In this document: piece by piece, positions 49,725-59,845 of the stretch | Numbering within the stretch: the stretch's first letter is position 1 | Layout: the number at the start of each line of letters is the position of its first letter | DNA from: Pseudomonas entomophila | Lineage (GTDB): Bacteria > Pseudomonadota > Gammaproteobacteria > Pseudomonadales > Pseudomonadaceae | Reading direction: 5' to 3' | Assembly (NCBI RefSeq): GCF_029478665.1 | Contig: NZ_JARPQB010000003.1 | Span: 1 to 64,000 of the forward strand | Length of the DNA: 64,000 nucleotides | Notes under the pieces: generated by a model | Database searches by the model: none | Seen by the model: only the letters and a program-made list of their open reading frames with translations | What the model was told of the DNA's origin: nothing | Program-made: the position numbers and the translations under genes

Positions 49725-50677
49725 TCAATGATCCAGCGCTTGCTGCAGAGCCACCCCGGCCCCCAGCAACCCGGAAAACTCCGCCGTCACCAGCCACACC
49801 GGCACCCCGGCGAAATACCCGCTCATGCAGCCCTTGTCGGCAAAACTCGCGGCAAAGCCACTGCGCAGGAACAACTCGGCGAAACGGGGAATCACTCCGC
49901 CAACGATATAGACACCTCCCCGGGCACCGAGGGTGAGCACATTGTTGCCCGCTACCCGCCCGAGGAACCGGCAGAACTGCTCGATCACCGCCAACGCCCG
50001 CGGCTCGCCGGCCAGGGCTGCGTCGGTGATCTGCGCCGGAGTCTTGTGCGCCGGCGTGGCGCCATCGAGCGCGCAGATGGCCTGGTACAAACGCACCAGC
50101 CCACCGCCACTGAGCACGGTCTCGGCACTGACATGGCCGATCTGCCGGTGAATCTCCTGGTGGATCGCCGCCTCGCGGGCATTGCCCACCGGCAGGTCGA
50201 CATGTCCGCCCTCCCCCGGCAGCGCCAGCCAGTGCTCGCCCAGGCGCAGCAGGCTGCCCACGCCCAGGCCAGTGCCGGGCCCGATCACCAACGCCGGGCG
50301 CGACGGATCGGCGTGGCCGGCACAGACCTCGCGGAACTCGCCGTCGCGCAGGCGGGTCATGCCCAGGGCCATGGCGGAGAAATCGTTGATCAGCAGCAGG
50401 CGCTCGACCTGCAACGTCTGGCAGAAGGCGCTGCGGCTCAGCCGCCAATGGTTGTTGGTGAAGCGGAATTCGTCGCCATCCACCGGCCCGGCCACCGCCA
50501 GGCACACCGCCGCCAGGCCGCCCCGGGCAATCCCCTGGTCGGCCAGGTAGGCCTCGATGGCCTGCTCAGGGCTGGTGTAGTCGGCGGTGGCCAGCACCTG
50601 GACCGCCTGCAGCTCGTTGTCGCGCCACAAGGCGAAACGTGCGTTGGTGCCACCGATATCGCCGACCAGCAAGGCCT

Positions 50678-50681
<4 letters not shown>
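49725..50681 (-). CDS. glk: Glucokinase
   Basis: A 318-residue Glk-type ROK-related kinase that phosphorylates glucose with ATP. The phosphate-binding start [26 protein letters not shown] (catalytic Asp), [12 protein letters not shown] and [18 protein letters not shown] are intact. Its start overlaps the edd stop by 4 bp. Confidence 0.95.
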
Positions 50682-52504
<1,823 letters not shown>

Positions 52505-52627
52505 GTACTGGACTCCAGGCTAACGGTAAGGGCGGTCTCACCGGGTATTTTCCCTCCAAACGATTGCGACCTAGGCTCTAGAGAGAGATGCCTGGCGTGT
52601 TCGAAGAGGGGCTGACCCGACCGCTCG

Positions 52628-52643
52628 TTGTATGTTTAAACAA
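52628..52643. promoter_or_regulatory. HexR operator, edd side
   Basis: TTGT-ATGTTTAA-ACAA is an exact match to TTGT-N8-ACAA, within the 266-bp gap between divergent edd and gap. It lies nearer to edd. Confidence 0.75.
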
Positions 52644-52690
52644 AATACTGCCAGCAAAAAGGCTTGTTTTCTATCACTCGATGAATAATC

Positions 52691-52705
52691 TTGTAATTCC
52701 AACAA
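52691..52705. promoter_or_regulatory. HexR operator, gap side
   Basis: TTGT-AATTCCA-ACAA is an exact match to TTGT-N7-ACAA, 66 bp before the gap start codon. HexR is known to control both edd and gap-1 in P. putida, releasing DNA on binding KDPG. Confidence 0.78.
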
Positions 52706-52770
52706 CAAAACCGTTTCAGTGAAGCTACTCTTTGTGCCACAGGCTTCACCTGACTGCCAGAGGTAACGCC

Positions 52771-53772
52771 ATGACCCTTCGCATCGCCATCAACGGCTTC
52801 GGTCGCATCGGACGCAACATCCTGCGTGCACTCTACACGCACGGCTACCGTCAGGACCTGCAGGTCGTCGCCATCAACGACCTGGGCGACAGCGCGATGA
52901 ATGCCCACCTGCTCAAGTTCGACAGCGTCCACGGCACCTTCGACGCCACGGTCGAGTCCGACCACGAAAGCCTCACCGTCAACGGCGACCGCATCGCCGT
53001 CAGCGCCATCCGCAACCCCGCCGAGCTGCCCTGGAAAGCCCTGGCCATCGATGTGGTGTTCGAATGCACCGGGCTGTTCACCGAGCGCGCCAAGGCTGCC
53101 GCGCACCTGGCCGCAGGGGCCACCAAGGTAATCGTCAGCGCGCCGGCCAAGGGTGCCGACGCCACCGTGGTGTACGGGGTCAACCACGACGTGCTGCGCG
53201 CCTCGCACCAGGTCATCTCCAACGCCTCCTGCACCACCAACTGCCTGGCGCCGATCGCCCAGGTGCTGCACCGCGAGTTCGGCATCGAGCAGGGGCTGAT
53301 GACCACCATCCACGCCTACACCAACGACCAGGTACTCACCGACGTCTACCACAGCGACCCGTACCGCGCGCGCTCGGCCACCCAGTCGATGATCCCGAGC
53401 AAGACCGGCGCCGCCGAGGCCGTAGGCCTGGTGCTGCCGGAGCTGGCCGGCAAGTTGACGGGGATGGCGGTGCGGGTACCGGTGATCAACGTGTCGCTGG
53501 TCGACCTCACCGTCAACCTCAAGCGCGAGGTGACGGCGGAAGAAGTGAACCAGGTGTTCCTCGAAGCCAGCCGCCACTCCCGCGTGCTGGGCTACAACGC
53601 CCTGCCGCTGGTGTCGTGCGACTTCAACCACAACCCGTTGTCGTCGATCTTCGACGCCAACCACACCCGCGCCAATGGCCGCATGCTCAAGGTGCTGGCC
53701 TGGTACGACAATGAGTGGGGCTTCTCCAACCGCATGCTGGACAACTGCCTGGCGTTGTTCAACGCGAAGTAA
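52771..53772 (+). CDS. gap: Glyceraldehyde-3-phosphate dehydrogenase, type I
   Basis: A 333-residue NAD-dependent enzyme. The Rossmann start [20 protein letters not shown], the catalytic Cys in [12 protein letters not shown] and the C-terminal [15 protein letters not shown] are canonical. The ATG at 52771 follows AGAGGTAACGCC; the frame is open 13 codons upstream without support. Divergent from edd with two HexR sites between, it is the glucose-induced gap-1 paralogue in P. putida. Confidence 0.95.
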   Translation: MTLRIAINGFGRIGRNILRALYTHGYRQDLQVVAINDLGDSAMNAHLLKFDSVHGTFDATVESDHESLTVNGDRIAVSAIRNPAELPWKALAIDVVFECTGLFTERAKAAAHLAAGATKVIVSAPAKGADATVVYGVNHDVLRASHQVISNASCTTNCLAPIAQVLHREFGIEQGLMTTIHAYTNDQVLTDVYHSDPYRARSATQSMIPSKTGAAEAVGLVLPELAGKLTGMAVRVPVINVSLVDLTVNLKREVTAEEVNQVFLEASRHSRVLGYNALPLVSCDFNHNPLSSIFDANHTRANGRMLKVLAWYDNEWGFSNRMLDNCLALFNAK

Positions 53773-53800
53773 CCCTCGCTCCCAAGGCAGGCGCTGTACC

Positions 53801-53885
53801 TGTAGGAGCGGCTTCAGCCGCGATCACCCGCAAGGCGGGTGTCAGACACCGCGATGCCCGCATCGCGGCTAAAGCCGCTCCTGCA
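53801..53885. repeat. REP inverted repeat pair
   Basis: TGTAGGAGCGGCTTCAGCCG and its near reverse complement (CGGCTAAAGCCGCTCCTGCA) face each other after the gap stop, with an inner CACCCGC/GCGGGTG hairpin. Confidence 0.88.
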
Positions 53886-53952
53886 GCGCCCGGTGCGACA
53901 TTCCCGGTCTTTACCCGTTCATGACATTTTCCCACTTGACCTGAAGCATGGA

Positions 53953-53967
53953 TGATAAGCATTATCA
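53953..53967 (+). promoter_or_regulatory. Fur box before the ECF sigma gene
   Basis: TGATAAGCATTATCA fits the 7-1-7 Fur consensus TGATAAT-N-ATTATCA at 13 of 14 defined positions. It lies 27 bp before the GTG of the sigma gene, so iron repression is expected. Confidence 0.8.
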
Positions 53968-53994
53968 TTCACCCCAGAGCGGTCAGGTTTCCCC

Positions 53995-54507
53995 GTGAGT
54001 CAGTCCCGGTTCAACTCAGTCTTCCTCAACCAGCGCCTCACCCTGCTGCGCACCCTGCAGCGCATGGTGGGCAACCCCAGCACCGCCGAGGATCTGCTGC
54101 AGGAAACCTACCTGCGGGTCACCCGAGCGTTGGGCGAACGCCCCATCGAGCACCTGGAACCCTTTGTCTTCCAGACCGCCCGCAACCTCGCCCTGGACCA
54201 TCTGCGCGCCCGTCGGGTACAGGCCCGCACGCTGATCGACGATGTCCCCGAGCAGGTCCTGCACAACGTCGCCGCCCCTGCGGGCAGCAGCGAAGATGCC
54301 GCCCACGCCGAACAGTTGCTCAAACACCTGAGCGTCAGCCTCGGCCAGTTGACCGAGCGCCAGCAGCGCATCTTCATCCTCAGCCGCCTGCACGGCGCCA
54401 GCTACCTGGAGATCGCCGAGCAACTGGACGTCTCGGCCAGCACGGTGCAGAAGGAACTGAAACTGATCATGGCCATCTGCATGGGCGTGGCCGACCGGCA
54501 CCAGTGA
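53995..54507 (+). CDS. Iron-starvation ECF sigma factor (FecI/HxuI-like)
   Basis: A 170-residue ECF sigma. Region 2 is seen in LTLLRTLQRMVGNPSTAEDLLQETYLRV and QTARNLALDHLRARR; region 4 in LTERQQRIFILSRLHGASYLEIAEQLDVSASTVQKEL. It starts at a GTG behind a Fur box and is followed by a FecR-type anti-sigma, a TonB receptor and heme oxygenase genes: the order of P. aeruginosa hxuIRA. It probably directs transcription of the receptor when heme is bound outside the cell. Confidence 0.9.
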   Translation: MSQSRFNSVFLNQRLTLLRTLQRMVGNPSTAEDLLQETYLRVTRALGERPIEHLEPFVFQTARNLALDHLRARRVQARTLIDDVPEQVLHNVAAPAGSSEDAAHAEQLLKHLSVSLGQLTERQQRIFILSRLHGASYLEIAEQLDVSASTVQKELKLIMAICMGVADRHQ

Positions 54508-54600
54508 CAGCACCGCTCGCCAGGCCACCCGCGCAAAGCCCTTGCCATGCATCGGGTCTGCACTGATCATGCGCAAAAAAGCCCGCCGCAAGGACCCTCC

Positions 54601-55563
54601 GTGACCGACCAGCCCTCTCCTCGCCCGACCGCCGCCGCGCCTGACGCCCGCGCCCGTGCCCGCGCAGAGGCGATGGACTGGCTGATCCGCCTGCAGTGCG
54701 CCGACGAAAGCGACACCCAGGCCTTCGAGCACTGGCTCGGCGCCGAGCCGGAAAACGCCGAGGCCTATGTGGAGGCCGAGGCGCTGTGGAACGGTGCGCC
54801 GCTGCGCCAGGCCGCTGGCCAGTTGCACCAGCAGCGTCGGCGCAAGTTCGGCGGGCGCCTGCGCCGCCACTGGAAGCCCCTGGCCACCGCCGCCATGCTG
54901 TTGGTCGGGCTGTTCACCTTCGGCAACCTGCCGGTGCGCCTGCAGGCCGACCACCTGACCGTGGTCGGTGAACGCCAGCGCCTGCAACTGGACGATGGCG
55001 CCAAGGTCCTGCTCAACACCAATTCAGCCTTCGCCAGTGATGTGCGCGACGGGCGCCAGGTGGCCCGCCTGCTACAGGGCGAGGCGTACTTCCAGGTGTC
55101 CGACGGCGGCCAACCCGCACTGGAAGTGCAGGCCGGCCCGTTGCGCGCCAGTGTGCGCGACACCGACTTCGCCGTGCGTTATCTCGACGGCCAGGCTCAG
55201 GTGCGCGTGCAACGCGGCGATGTCGACTTGCAGGCAGCCAGCGACCAGCGCATCCGCCTCAGTGCCGGCGACAGCATCAGCGTTGGCCCCGACGGCTTCG
55301 GCCAGCGCCAGCGCCCGGACCTGCGCAAGGAACTGGCCTGGATCGAGGGCCGCCTGGTGTTCGAGAACTGCCCGCTGAGCCAGGTGCTCGCCGAGGTGCG
55401 CCGTTACTACCCCGGCTGGATCATCAACCACAACGAGCGCCTCGAGCAGGTCGCCGTCACCGGCAACTACCGCCTCGACCAACCCCTGGAAACCCTGCGC
55501 GCCCTCGCCCATATCACCTCGGCACAGCTGCACGAATACCCCGCGCTGGTGATTCTCAACTGA
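54601..55563 (+). CDS. FecR-type anti-sigma/signal-transducing membrane protein (HxuR-like)
   Basis: A 320-residue single-span protein. Residues about 20-65 are the cytoplasmic sigma-binding domain (AEAMDWLIRLQCADESDTQA, HWLGAEPENAEAYVEAEALW). One helix follows at about 95-112 (PLATAAMLLVGLFTFGNLPV). The periplasmic part has the FecR domain and an STN-like end (VLAEVRRYYPGWI...ALVIL) that contacts the receptor plug. The GTG at 54601 follows AAGGACCCTCC; the longer frame from 54547 is less likely. Confidence 0.9.
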   Translation: MTDQPSPRPTAAAPDARARARAEAMDWLIRLQCADESDTQAFEHWLGAEPENAEAYVEAEALWNGAPLRQAAGQLHQQRRRKFGGRLRRHWKPLATAAMLLVGLFTFGNLPVRLQADHLTVVGERQRLQLDDGAKVLLNTNSAFASDVRDGRQVARLLQGEAYFQVSDGGQPALEVQAGPLRASVRDTDFAVRYLDGQAQVRVQRGDVDLQAASDQRIRLSAGDSISVGPDGFGQRQRPDLRKELAWIEGRLVFENCPLSQVLAEVRRYYPGWIINHNERLEQVAVTGNYRLDQPLETLRALAHITSAQLHEYPALVILN

Positions 55564-55570
55564 CCTGAAA

Positions 55571-55607
55571 GTTTTTTTACGCGATCGCCTTCCCTCGCCC
55601 GTCTCGT
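55571..55607 (+). promoter_or_regulatory. Candidate ECF-sigma promoter of the TonB receptor gene
   Basis: GTTTTTTTAC (55571-55580), 19 bases, then CGTCTCGT (55600-55607). The same two blocks with the same spacing precede the heme oxygenase gene at 58501-58537. Iron-starvation sigma factors typically need a CGTC-like -10. Confidence 0.65.
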
Positions 55608-55626
55608 TATAGCCAATACGATTGAT

Positions 55627-55646
55627 TCTCGTTCGAAAACGAGAAC
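55627..55646. other. 8-bp perfect inverted repeat in the receptor 5' leader
   Basis: TTCTCGTT and AACGAGAA pair around CGAA. The hairpin lies between the candidate ECF promoter and the receptor ATG, so it would sit in the 5' untranslated RNA. It could be a regulator site or an RNA stem; it does not match the Fur consensus well. Confidence 0.5.
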
Positions 55647-55688
55647 AGCCACTGCCTATAACCCTTCGCGCGACAGGGAGCGCTTTCG

Positions 55689-58277
55689 ATGTCCACTGGT
55701 CAAACCCGCCCGTCCTCCATTTCCCGCCGTCGGGGGCAACTGTCGCTGCTGACCCTGGCCCTGCTTGCCAGCGGCGCCATCAGCCTGCCGACGCTGGCCG
55801 CCGAACCGGCCCAAGCGAGCAGCCCGCGCATGGGCGACTACCGTTTCGCCATCGACCAACAGCCACTGGTGTCGGCCGTCAACGCGTTCAGCCAGGTAAC
55901 CGGCTGGCAGGTCGGGTTCAGCGCCGACCTGGCCGAGGGCGTGGCGTCGCCGGGCGTGCAGGGCTCGCTGGCGCCGGAGGCGGCGTTGCAGCGCCTGCTG
56001 CGCGGCACCGGTTTGAGCTACCGCAAGATCGGCAACGGCAATGTAGTGCTCGAACGCCAGGCGGCAGGCAATGCCATCGCCCTGCAACAGGTGACGGTCA
56101 GCGCCACGCGCAGTGCCCAGGACGTCAGCCAGGTGCCGAGCACCGTCAGCGTACAGACCCGCGAACAGCTGGACCGGCAGAACGTCAACGACATCAAGCA
56201 ACTGGTGCGCTACGAACCGGGCGTCTCGGTCGGCGGCGTCGGCCAGCGCAGCGGCCTTAACGGCTACAACATCCGCGGTATCGATGGTGAGCGCATCCTC
56301 ACCCAGGTCGATGGCGTGTCGATCCCCGACAGTTTCTTCTACGGCCCCTACGCCCAGACCCAGCGCAACTACGTCGACCCGGAGATCATCAAGCGCGTGG
56401 AGATCCTCCGTGGCCCGGCCTCGGTGCTGTACGGCAGCAACGCCATCGGTGGCGCGGTGAGCTACTTCACCCTCGACCCCGACGACATCATCAAGCCTGG
56501 CAAGGATGTCGGCGCGCGCCTGAAGACCGGCTACAGCTCCGCCGACGAAAGCTGGCTGACCTCCGCCACCGTCGCCGGTCGCCAGGGCGATTTCGACGGG
56601 TTGCTGCACCTGAGCCAGCGCAATGGCCACGAGACCGAATCCTACGGCGAACACGGGGGCACCGGCCTGGACCGCAGCGAGGCCAACCCCGAGGACGTGC
56701 GCACCACCAACGTGCTGGCCAAGCTCGGCTGGAACTACGCCGACGACGCGCGCCTGGGCTTCACCTACGAGCACTACAAGGATGACCGTGACCAGAACAT
56801 CCTCAGCGCCGTGGGTGGCCCGTTCATTCCGGGCCGTGGCGCCTCGAACATGTACCGCATGCGCCAGGGCAACGACACCGTCACCCGCGAGCGCTTCGGC
56901 ATCAACCACGAATTCGGTCTCGACAGCCTGGTCGCCGACCACGTGAAGTGGAGCCTGAACTACCAGATCGCCAAGACCGACCAGCGCACCGACGAGCTGT
57001 ACTTCGCCAACGGCCGCCAGGTGTTCCGCGACCGCCAGACCACCTACAAGGACCGCCAGTGGGTCTTCGACGGCCAACTCGACAAGGCCTTCAGCATTGG
57101 CGCCACCGAGCACCTGCTGACCTACGGCACGACCCTCAAGCATGAGAAGGTCACCGGTTCGCGCAGTGGCACCGGCACCTGCCTCAACGTGGGTGGCTCC
57201 TGCCGGGCCATCGGCCAGAACAGCCCGAGCGATGGCCAGGTGCTGGTCAGCGACTTCCCGGACCCGACCGTGAACACCTACAGCCTGTTTGCCCAGGACG
57301 AAATCCGCTGGAACAACTGGACCTTCCTGCCGGGTGCGCGCTACGACTACACCCGCATGGAACCGAAGATGACCGCCGAGTTCCTGCGCGGTATCCAGGG
57401 CACCGGCGCGGCGCCAGGCAGCATCGACGATTCGGACAAGAAGTGGCACCGCGTCTCGCCCAAGTTCGGCGTCACCTATGCCTTCAACGACAACTACACC
57501 TGGTACGGCCAGTACGCCGAAGGCTTCCGCACCCCGACCGCCAAGGCCATGTATGGGCGCTTCGACAACCCGACCCTGGGCTATAGCGTCGAGCCCAACC
57601 CGAACCTGGAACCGGAGAAGAGCAAGAGCTACGAGACCGGCCTGCGCGGCAACTTCGAGGCCGGTAACTTCGACGTGGCGGTGTTCTACAACAAGTACCG
57701 CGACTTCATCAACGAGGACGCCGTGCAGTCGGCCAACCTCGGTTCGACCTTCCAGGCCAACAACATCAAGCACGCCACCATCAAGGGCGCCGAGTTCAAG
57801 GGCCGCCTGAACCTCGACCACTTCGGTGCCGTGCAAGGCCTGTACACCCAGGGCTCGCTGGCCTACGCCCGTGGCCGCAACGACGACACCGGCCAGCCAC
57901 TGAACAGCGTAAACCCGCTGACCGCGGTGCTGGGCCTGGGCTATGAGCAGCAGAACTACGGCGGGTTGGTCAGCTGGACCCTGGTCAAGCGCAAGGACCG
58001 TGTCGACGACACCACCTTCTTCGCCCCCGATGGCGCCAGCAAGCAGTTCCGTACCCCGGGCTACGGTGTGCTGGACCTGACCGGCTACTACAAGGTGACC
58101 GACGACATCACCGTCAACGCCGGCCTGTACAACCTGACCGACAAGAAGTACTGGCAGTGGGATGACGTGCGTGGCTACGACGCGCTGGGTGAAGCGGGCG
58201 TGACCCAACCGGCCAACCTCGATCGCCTGACCATGCCGGGGCGTAACTTCGCCATCAACCTGGTGTGGGATATCTGA
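55689..58277 (+). CDS. TonB-dependent heme/hemophore receptor with signalling domain (HxuA-like)
   Basis: An 862-residue outer-membrane transducer. A signal peptide of about 45 residues precedes an STN signalling domain (about 50-115: YRFAIDQQPLVSAVNAFSQV...). A TonB-box-like QQVTVSATR is followed by the plug (VSTVQTREQLDRQNVNDIKQ-like; ILRGPASVLYGSNAIGGAVS) and a 22-strand barrel with a terminal aromatic end (NFAINLVWDI). EGFRTPTAKAMYGRF and NPNLEPEKS correspond to the FRAP and NPNL motifs of heme receptors (FRAP altered to FRTP). Context with an ECF sigma, an anti-sigma and heme oxygenase supports heme. Confidence 0.9.
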   Translation: MSTGQTRPSSISRRRGQLSLLTLALLASGAISLPTLAAEPAQASSPRMGDYRFAIDQQPLVSAVNAFSQVTGWQVGFSADLAEGVASPGVQGSLAPEAALQRLLRGTGLSYRKIGNGNVVLERQAAGNAIALQQVTVSATRSAQDVSQVPSTVSVQTREQLDRQNVNDIKQLVRYEPGVSVGGVGQRSGLNGYNIRGIDGERILTQVDGVSIPDSFFYGPYAQTQRNYVDPEIIKRVEILRGPASVLYGSNAIGGAVSYFTLDPDDIIKPGKDVGARLKTGYSSADESWLTSATVAGRQGDFDGLLHLSQRNGHETESYGEHGGTGLDRSEANPEDVRTTNVLAKLGWNYADDARLGFTYEHYKDDRDQNILSAVGGPFIPGRGASNMYRMRQGNDTVTRERFGINHEFGLDSLVADHVKWSLNYQIAKTDQRTDELYFANGRQVFRDRQTTYKDRQWVFDGQLDKAFSIGATEHLLTYGTTLKHEKVTGSRSGTGTCLNVGGSCRAIGQNSPSDGQVLVSDFPDPTVNTYSLFAQDEIRWNNWTFLPGARYDYTRMEPKMTAEFLRGIQGTGAAPGSIDDSDKKWHRVSPKFGVTYAFNDNYTWYGQYAEGFRTPTAKAMYGRFDNPTLGYSVEPNPNLEPEKSKSYETGLRGNFEAGNFDVAVFYNKYRDFINEDAVQSANLGSTFQANNIKHATIKGAEFKGRLNLDHFGAVQGLYTQGSLAYARGRNDDTGQPLNSVNPLTAVLGLGYEQQNYGGLVSWTLVKRKDRVDDTTFFAPDGASKQFRTPGYGVLDLTGYYKVTDDITVNAGLYNLTDKKYWQWDDVRGYDALGEAGVTQPANLDRLTMPGRNFAINLVWDI

Positions 58278-58345
58278 TCGGCTGAAATCGGCAACTGCAT
58301 CGCGGGACAACCCCGCTCCTCAACGTGGCTGCGCTCAGCGTCATT

Positions 58346-58430
58346 TGTAGGAGCGGCTTCAGCCGCGATGCAGCCACCTCGGTGTGTGACACCCGCTTTG
58401 CGGGTGATCGCGGCTGAAGCCGCTCCTACA
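58346..58430. repeat. REP inverted repeat pair
   Basis: The 24-bp arm 58346-58369 is the exact reverse complement of 58407-58430, with an inner ACACCCGC/GCGGGTGA hairpin. It lies between the receptor and heme oxygenase genes. Confidence 0.9.
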
Positions 58431-58473
58431 CAGACCGCACCCAATCAATGCGCGACACCCTGACGTCGATTCA

Positions 58474-58488
58474 TGAGAATGATTTCAC
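58474..58488 (+). promoter_or_regulatory. Weak Fur-box-like site before heme oxygenase
   Basis: TGAGAATGATTTCAC matches the left Fur half-site (6 of 7) but the right half poorly. It directly precedes the candidate ECF promoter. Confidence 0.3.
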
Positions 58489-58500
58489 TTCGCAGGTGAG

Positions 58501-58537
58501 GTTTTTTTACTGTCCCGCGTCTTCTGTTTCGTCTTGT
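58501..58537 (+). promoter_or_regulatory. Candidate ECF-sigma promoter of the heme oxygenase gene
   Basis: GTTTTTTTAC (58501-58510), 19 bases, then CGTCTTGT (58530-58537), matching the receptor-gene site in both blocks and spacing. The ATG follows 31 bases later. Confidence 0.65.
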
Positions 58538-58568
58538 CACTAGACGCCCCATTTTCCAAGGATGCCCC

Positions 58569-59174
58569 ATGAACGCCCCTTCCTCCGAGCGCGCCGCCCT
58601 GCGCTCCCAGCGCCTCAACCAGATCACCCACGCCCCGCACACCGAGCTGGACGCCCTGGTCAAGTCGCACAAGCCGTTCGACACCCGCGAGAGCTTCGCC
58701 CGCTTCGTGGTCGCCCAGTACCTGTTCCAATCTGAATTGCAGGCGCTGTACAACGACCCGCAACTGATCGCCATCGTCCCCGACCTGGCCGAACGTTGCC
58801 GCGCCGAACAAGCGCGCCTGGACCTGGCCGACCTCGACACCGAAGTCCCCGCCCCGGTCGCCGGTGCCCTGCAGTCGCCAAGCCTGGGTGAAGCCATGGG
58901 CTGGATCTTCGTCTCCGAAGGCTCCAAACTGGGCGCCGCGTTCCTGATCAAGCGTGCCGTGGCCCTCGAGCTGTCCGACAGCTTCGGTGCCCGTCACCTG
59001 GGCGAACCGGCCGGTGGCCGCGCCGAAGGCTGGAAGCAGTTCACCCGCATTCTCGACGGCCTGGCGCTGTCGGCTGAAGAGGAAGCCGCCGCCGAGCGTG
59101 GCGCGGTCGCCGCCTTCGAGCGCTTCACCGAACTGCTCAAGCACGCCTACGCCGCCGACGCTGCACTGGCCTGA
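58569..59174 (+). CDS. Biliverdin-producing heme oxygenase
   Basis: A 201-residue helical enzyme that opens heme to release iron in the cytoplasm. The N-terminal LNQITHAPHTELDALVKS holds the probable proximal heme His, and the distal-helix stretch LGEAMGWIFVSEGSKLGAAF has the Gly-rich pattern of bacterial heme oxygenases. It resembles the HemO/PigA group. It follows the heme receptor gene and shares a promoter motif with it, so receptor and heme breakdown are probably coinduced. Confidence 0.9.
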   Translation: MNAPSSERAALRSQRLNQITHAPHTELDALVKSHKPFDTRESFARFVVAQYLFQSELQALYNDPQLIAIVPDLAERCRAEQARLDLADLDTEVPAPVAGALQSPSLGEAMGWIFVSEGSKLGAAFLIKRAVALELSDSFGARHLGEPAGGRAEGWKQFTRILDGLALSAEEEAAAERGAVAAFERFTELLKHAYAADAALA

Positions 59175-59223
59175 CACGCTTTACCCGGCCGCCCTCGGGC
59201 GGCCACACCGTTGCCGTGAGACC

Positions 59224-59685
59224 ATGACCCGAATCGCCCGCTCGAAACTGTCCCGCCTGCTGTATGCGATCCTGGCCTATGTCAGCCTGGGGATCGGCCT
59301 GGTCGCGATCGTCATCCCCGGCCTGCCCACCACCGAGTTCATCCTCCTCGCCGCCTGGGCCGCCACCCGCAGCTCGCCACGACTATCAGCATGGCTGGAG
59401 AACCACCGTCTGTTCGGCCCGATCCTCTACAACTGGCGCAACGGCAAAGTGATCCAGCGCCGGGCGAAAGTCAGCGCCACCGTCAGCATGTTGCTGTGCG
59501 CGGGGCTGATGCTGACCTTCCTCGACCACCGCTGGCCAGTGTTCCTCGCCATCGGCGGCATGACCCTTGGCAACCTGTGGATCTGGTCACGCCCCGAGCG
59601 CCGGAGTCGTCCGACGATCACGACCCGCATGTCGAGCACACACCCTGGGGTGAAGCGAGATGGATCAGGGGGCCTCTTGAAGTAG
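59224..59685 (+). CDS. DUF454 (YbaN-family) inner-membrane protein
   Basis: A 153-residue protein with three hydrophobic helices. The family signature is visible in LLYAILAYVSLGIGLVAIVI followed by PGLPTTEFILLAAWAATRSSP and HRLFGPILYNWRNG. The C-terminal 35 residues (SRPERRSRPTITTRMSS...) are polar and less conserved. Genes of this family often lie beside heme-uptake or heme oxygenase genes in Pseudomonas; the role is unknown. It starts 49 bp after the heme oxygenase stop. Confidence 0.82.
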   Translation: MTRIARSKLSRLLYAILAYVSLGIGLVAIVIPGLPTTEFILLAAWAATRSSPRLSAWLENHRLFGPILYNWRNGKVIQRRAKVSATVSMLLCAGLMLTFLDHRWPVFLAIGGMTLGNLWIWSRPERRSRPTITTRMSSTHPGVKRDGSGGLLK

Positions 59686-59758
59686 GAGAAGCACAGCTGA
59701 GCGGGTCCCTGGGCGCCTGCGAGCTCGGCTCTTCCAACGCCCGCTGGTGACGCTTTTC

Positions 59759-59845
59759 GTAGGAGCCAGCCTTGCTGGCGAATGCAAGGCGCAGCCTTGC
59801 CTGATACACCGAGGTGTACCGTTCGCCAGCAAGGCTGGCTCCTAC
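59759..59845. repeat. REP inverted repeat pair overlapping the arcD-type stop codon
   Basis: The 24-bp arm 59759-59782 is the exact reverse complement of 59822-59845 (core AGCCAGCCTTGCTGGC). The antiporter gene's TAG stop (59842-59844, minus strand) is part of the right arm. Confidence 0.9.

Noticed and set aside
55656..58310. An 884-codon open frame on the minus strand opposite the TonB receptor gene
   Set aside because: Antisense shadow of a gene with intact family motifs; repetitive Val/Gly/Ala/His composition.
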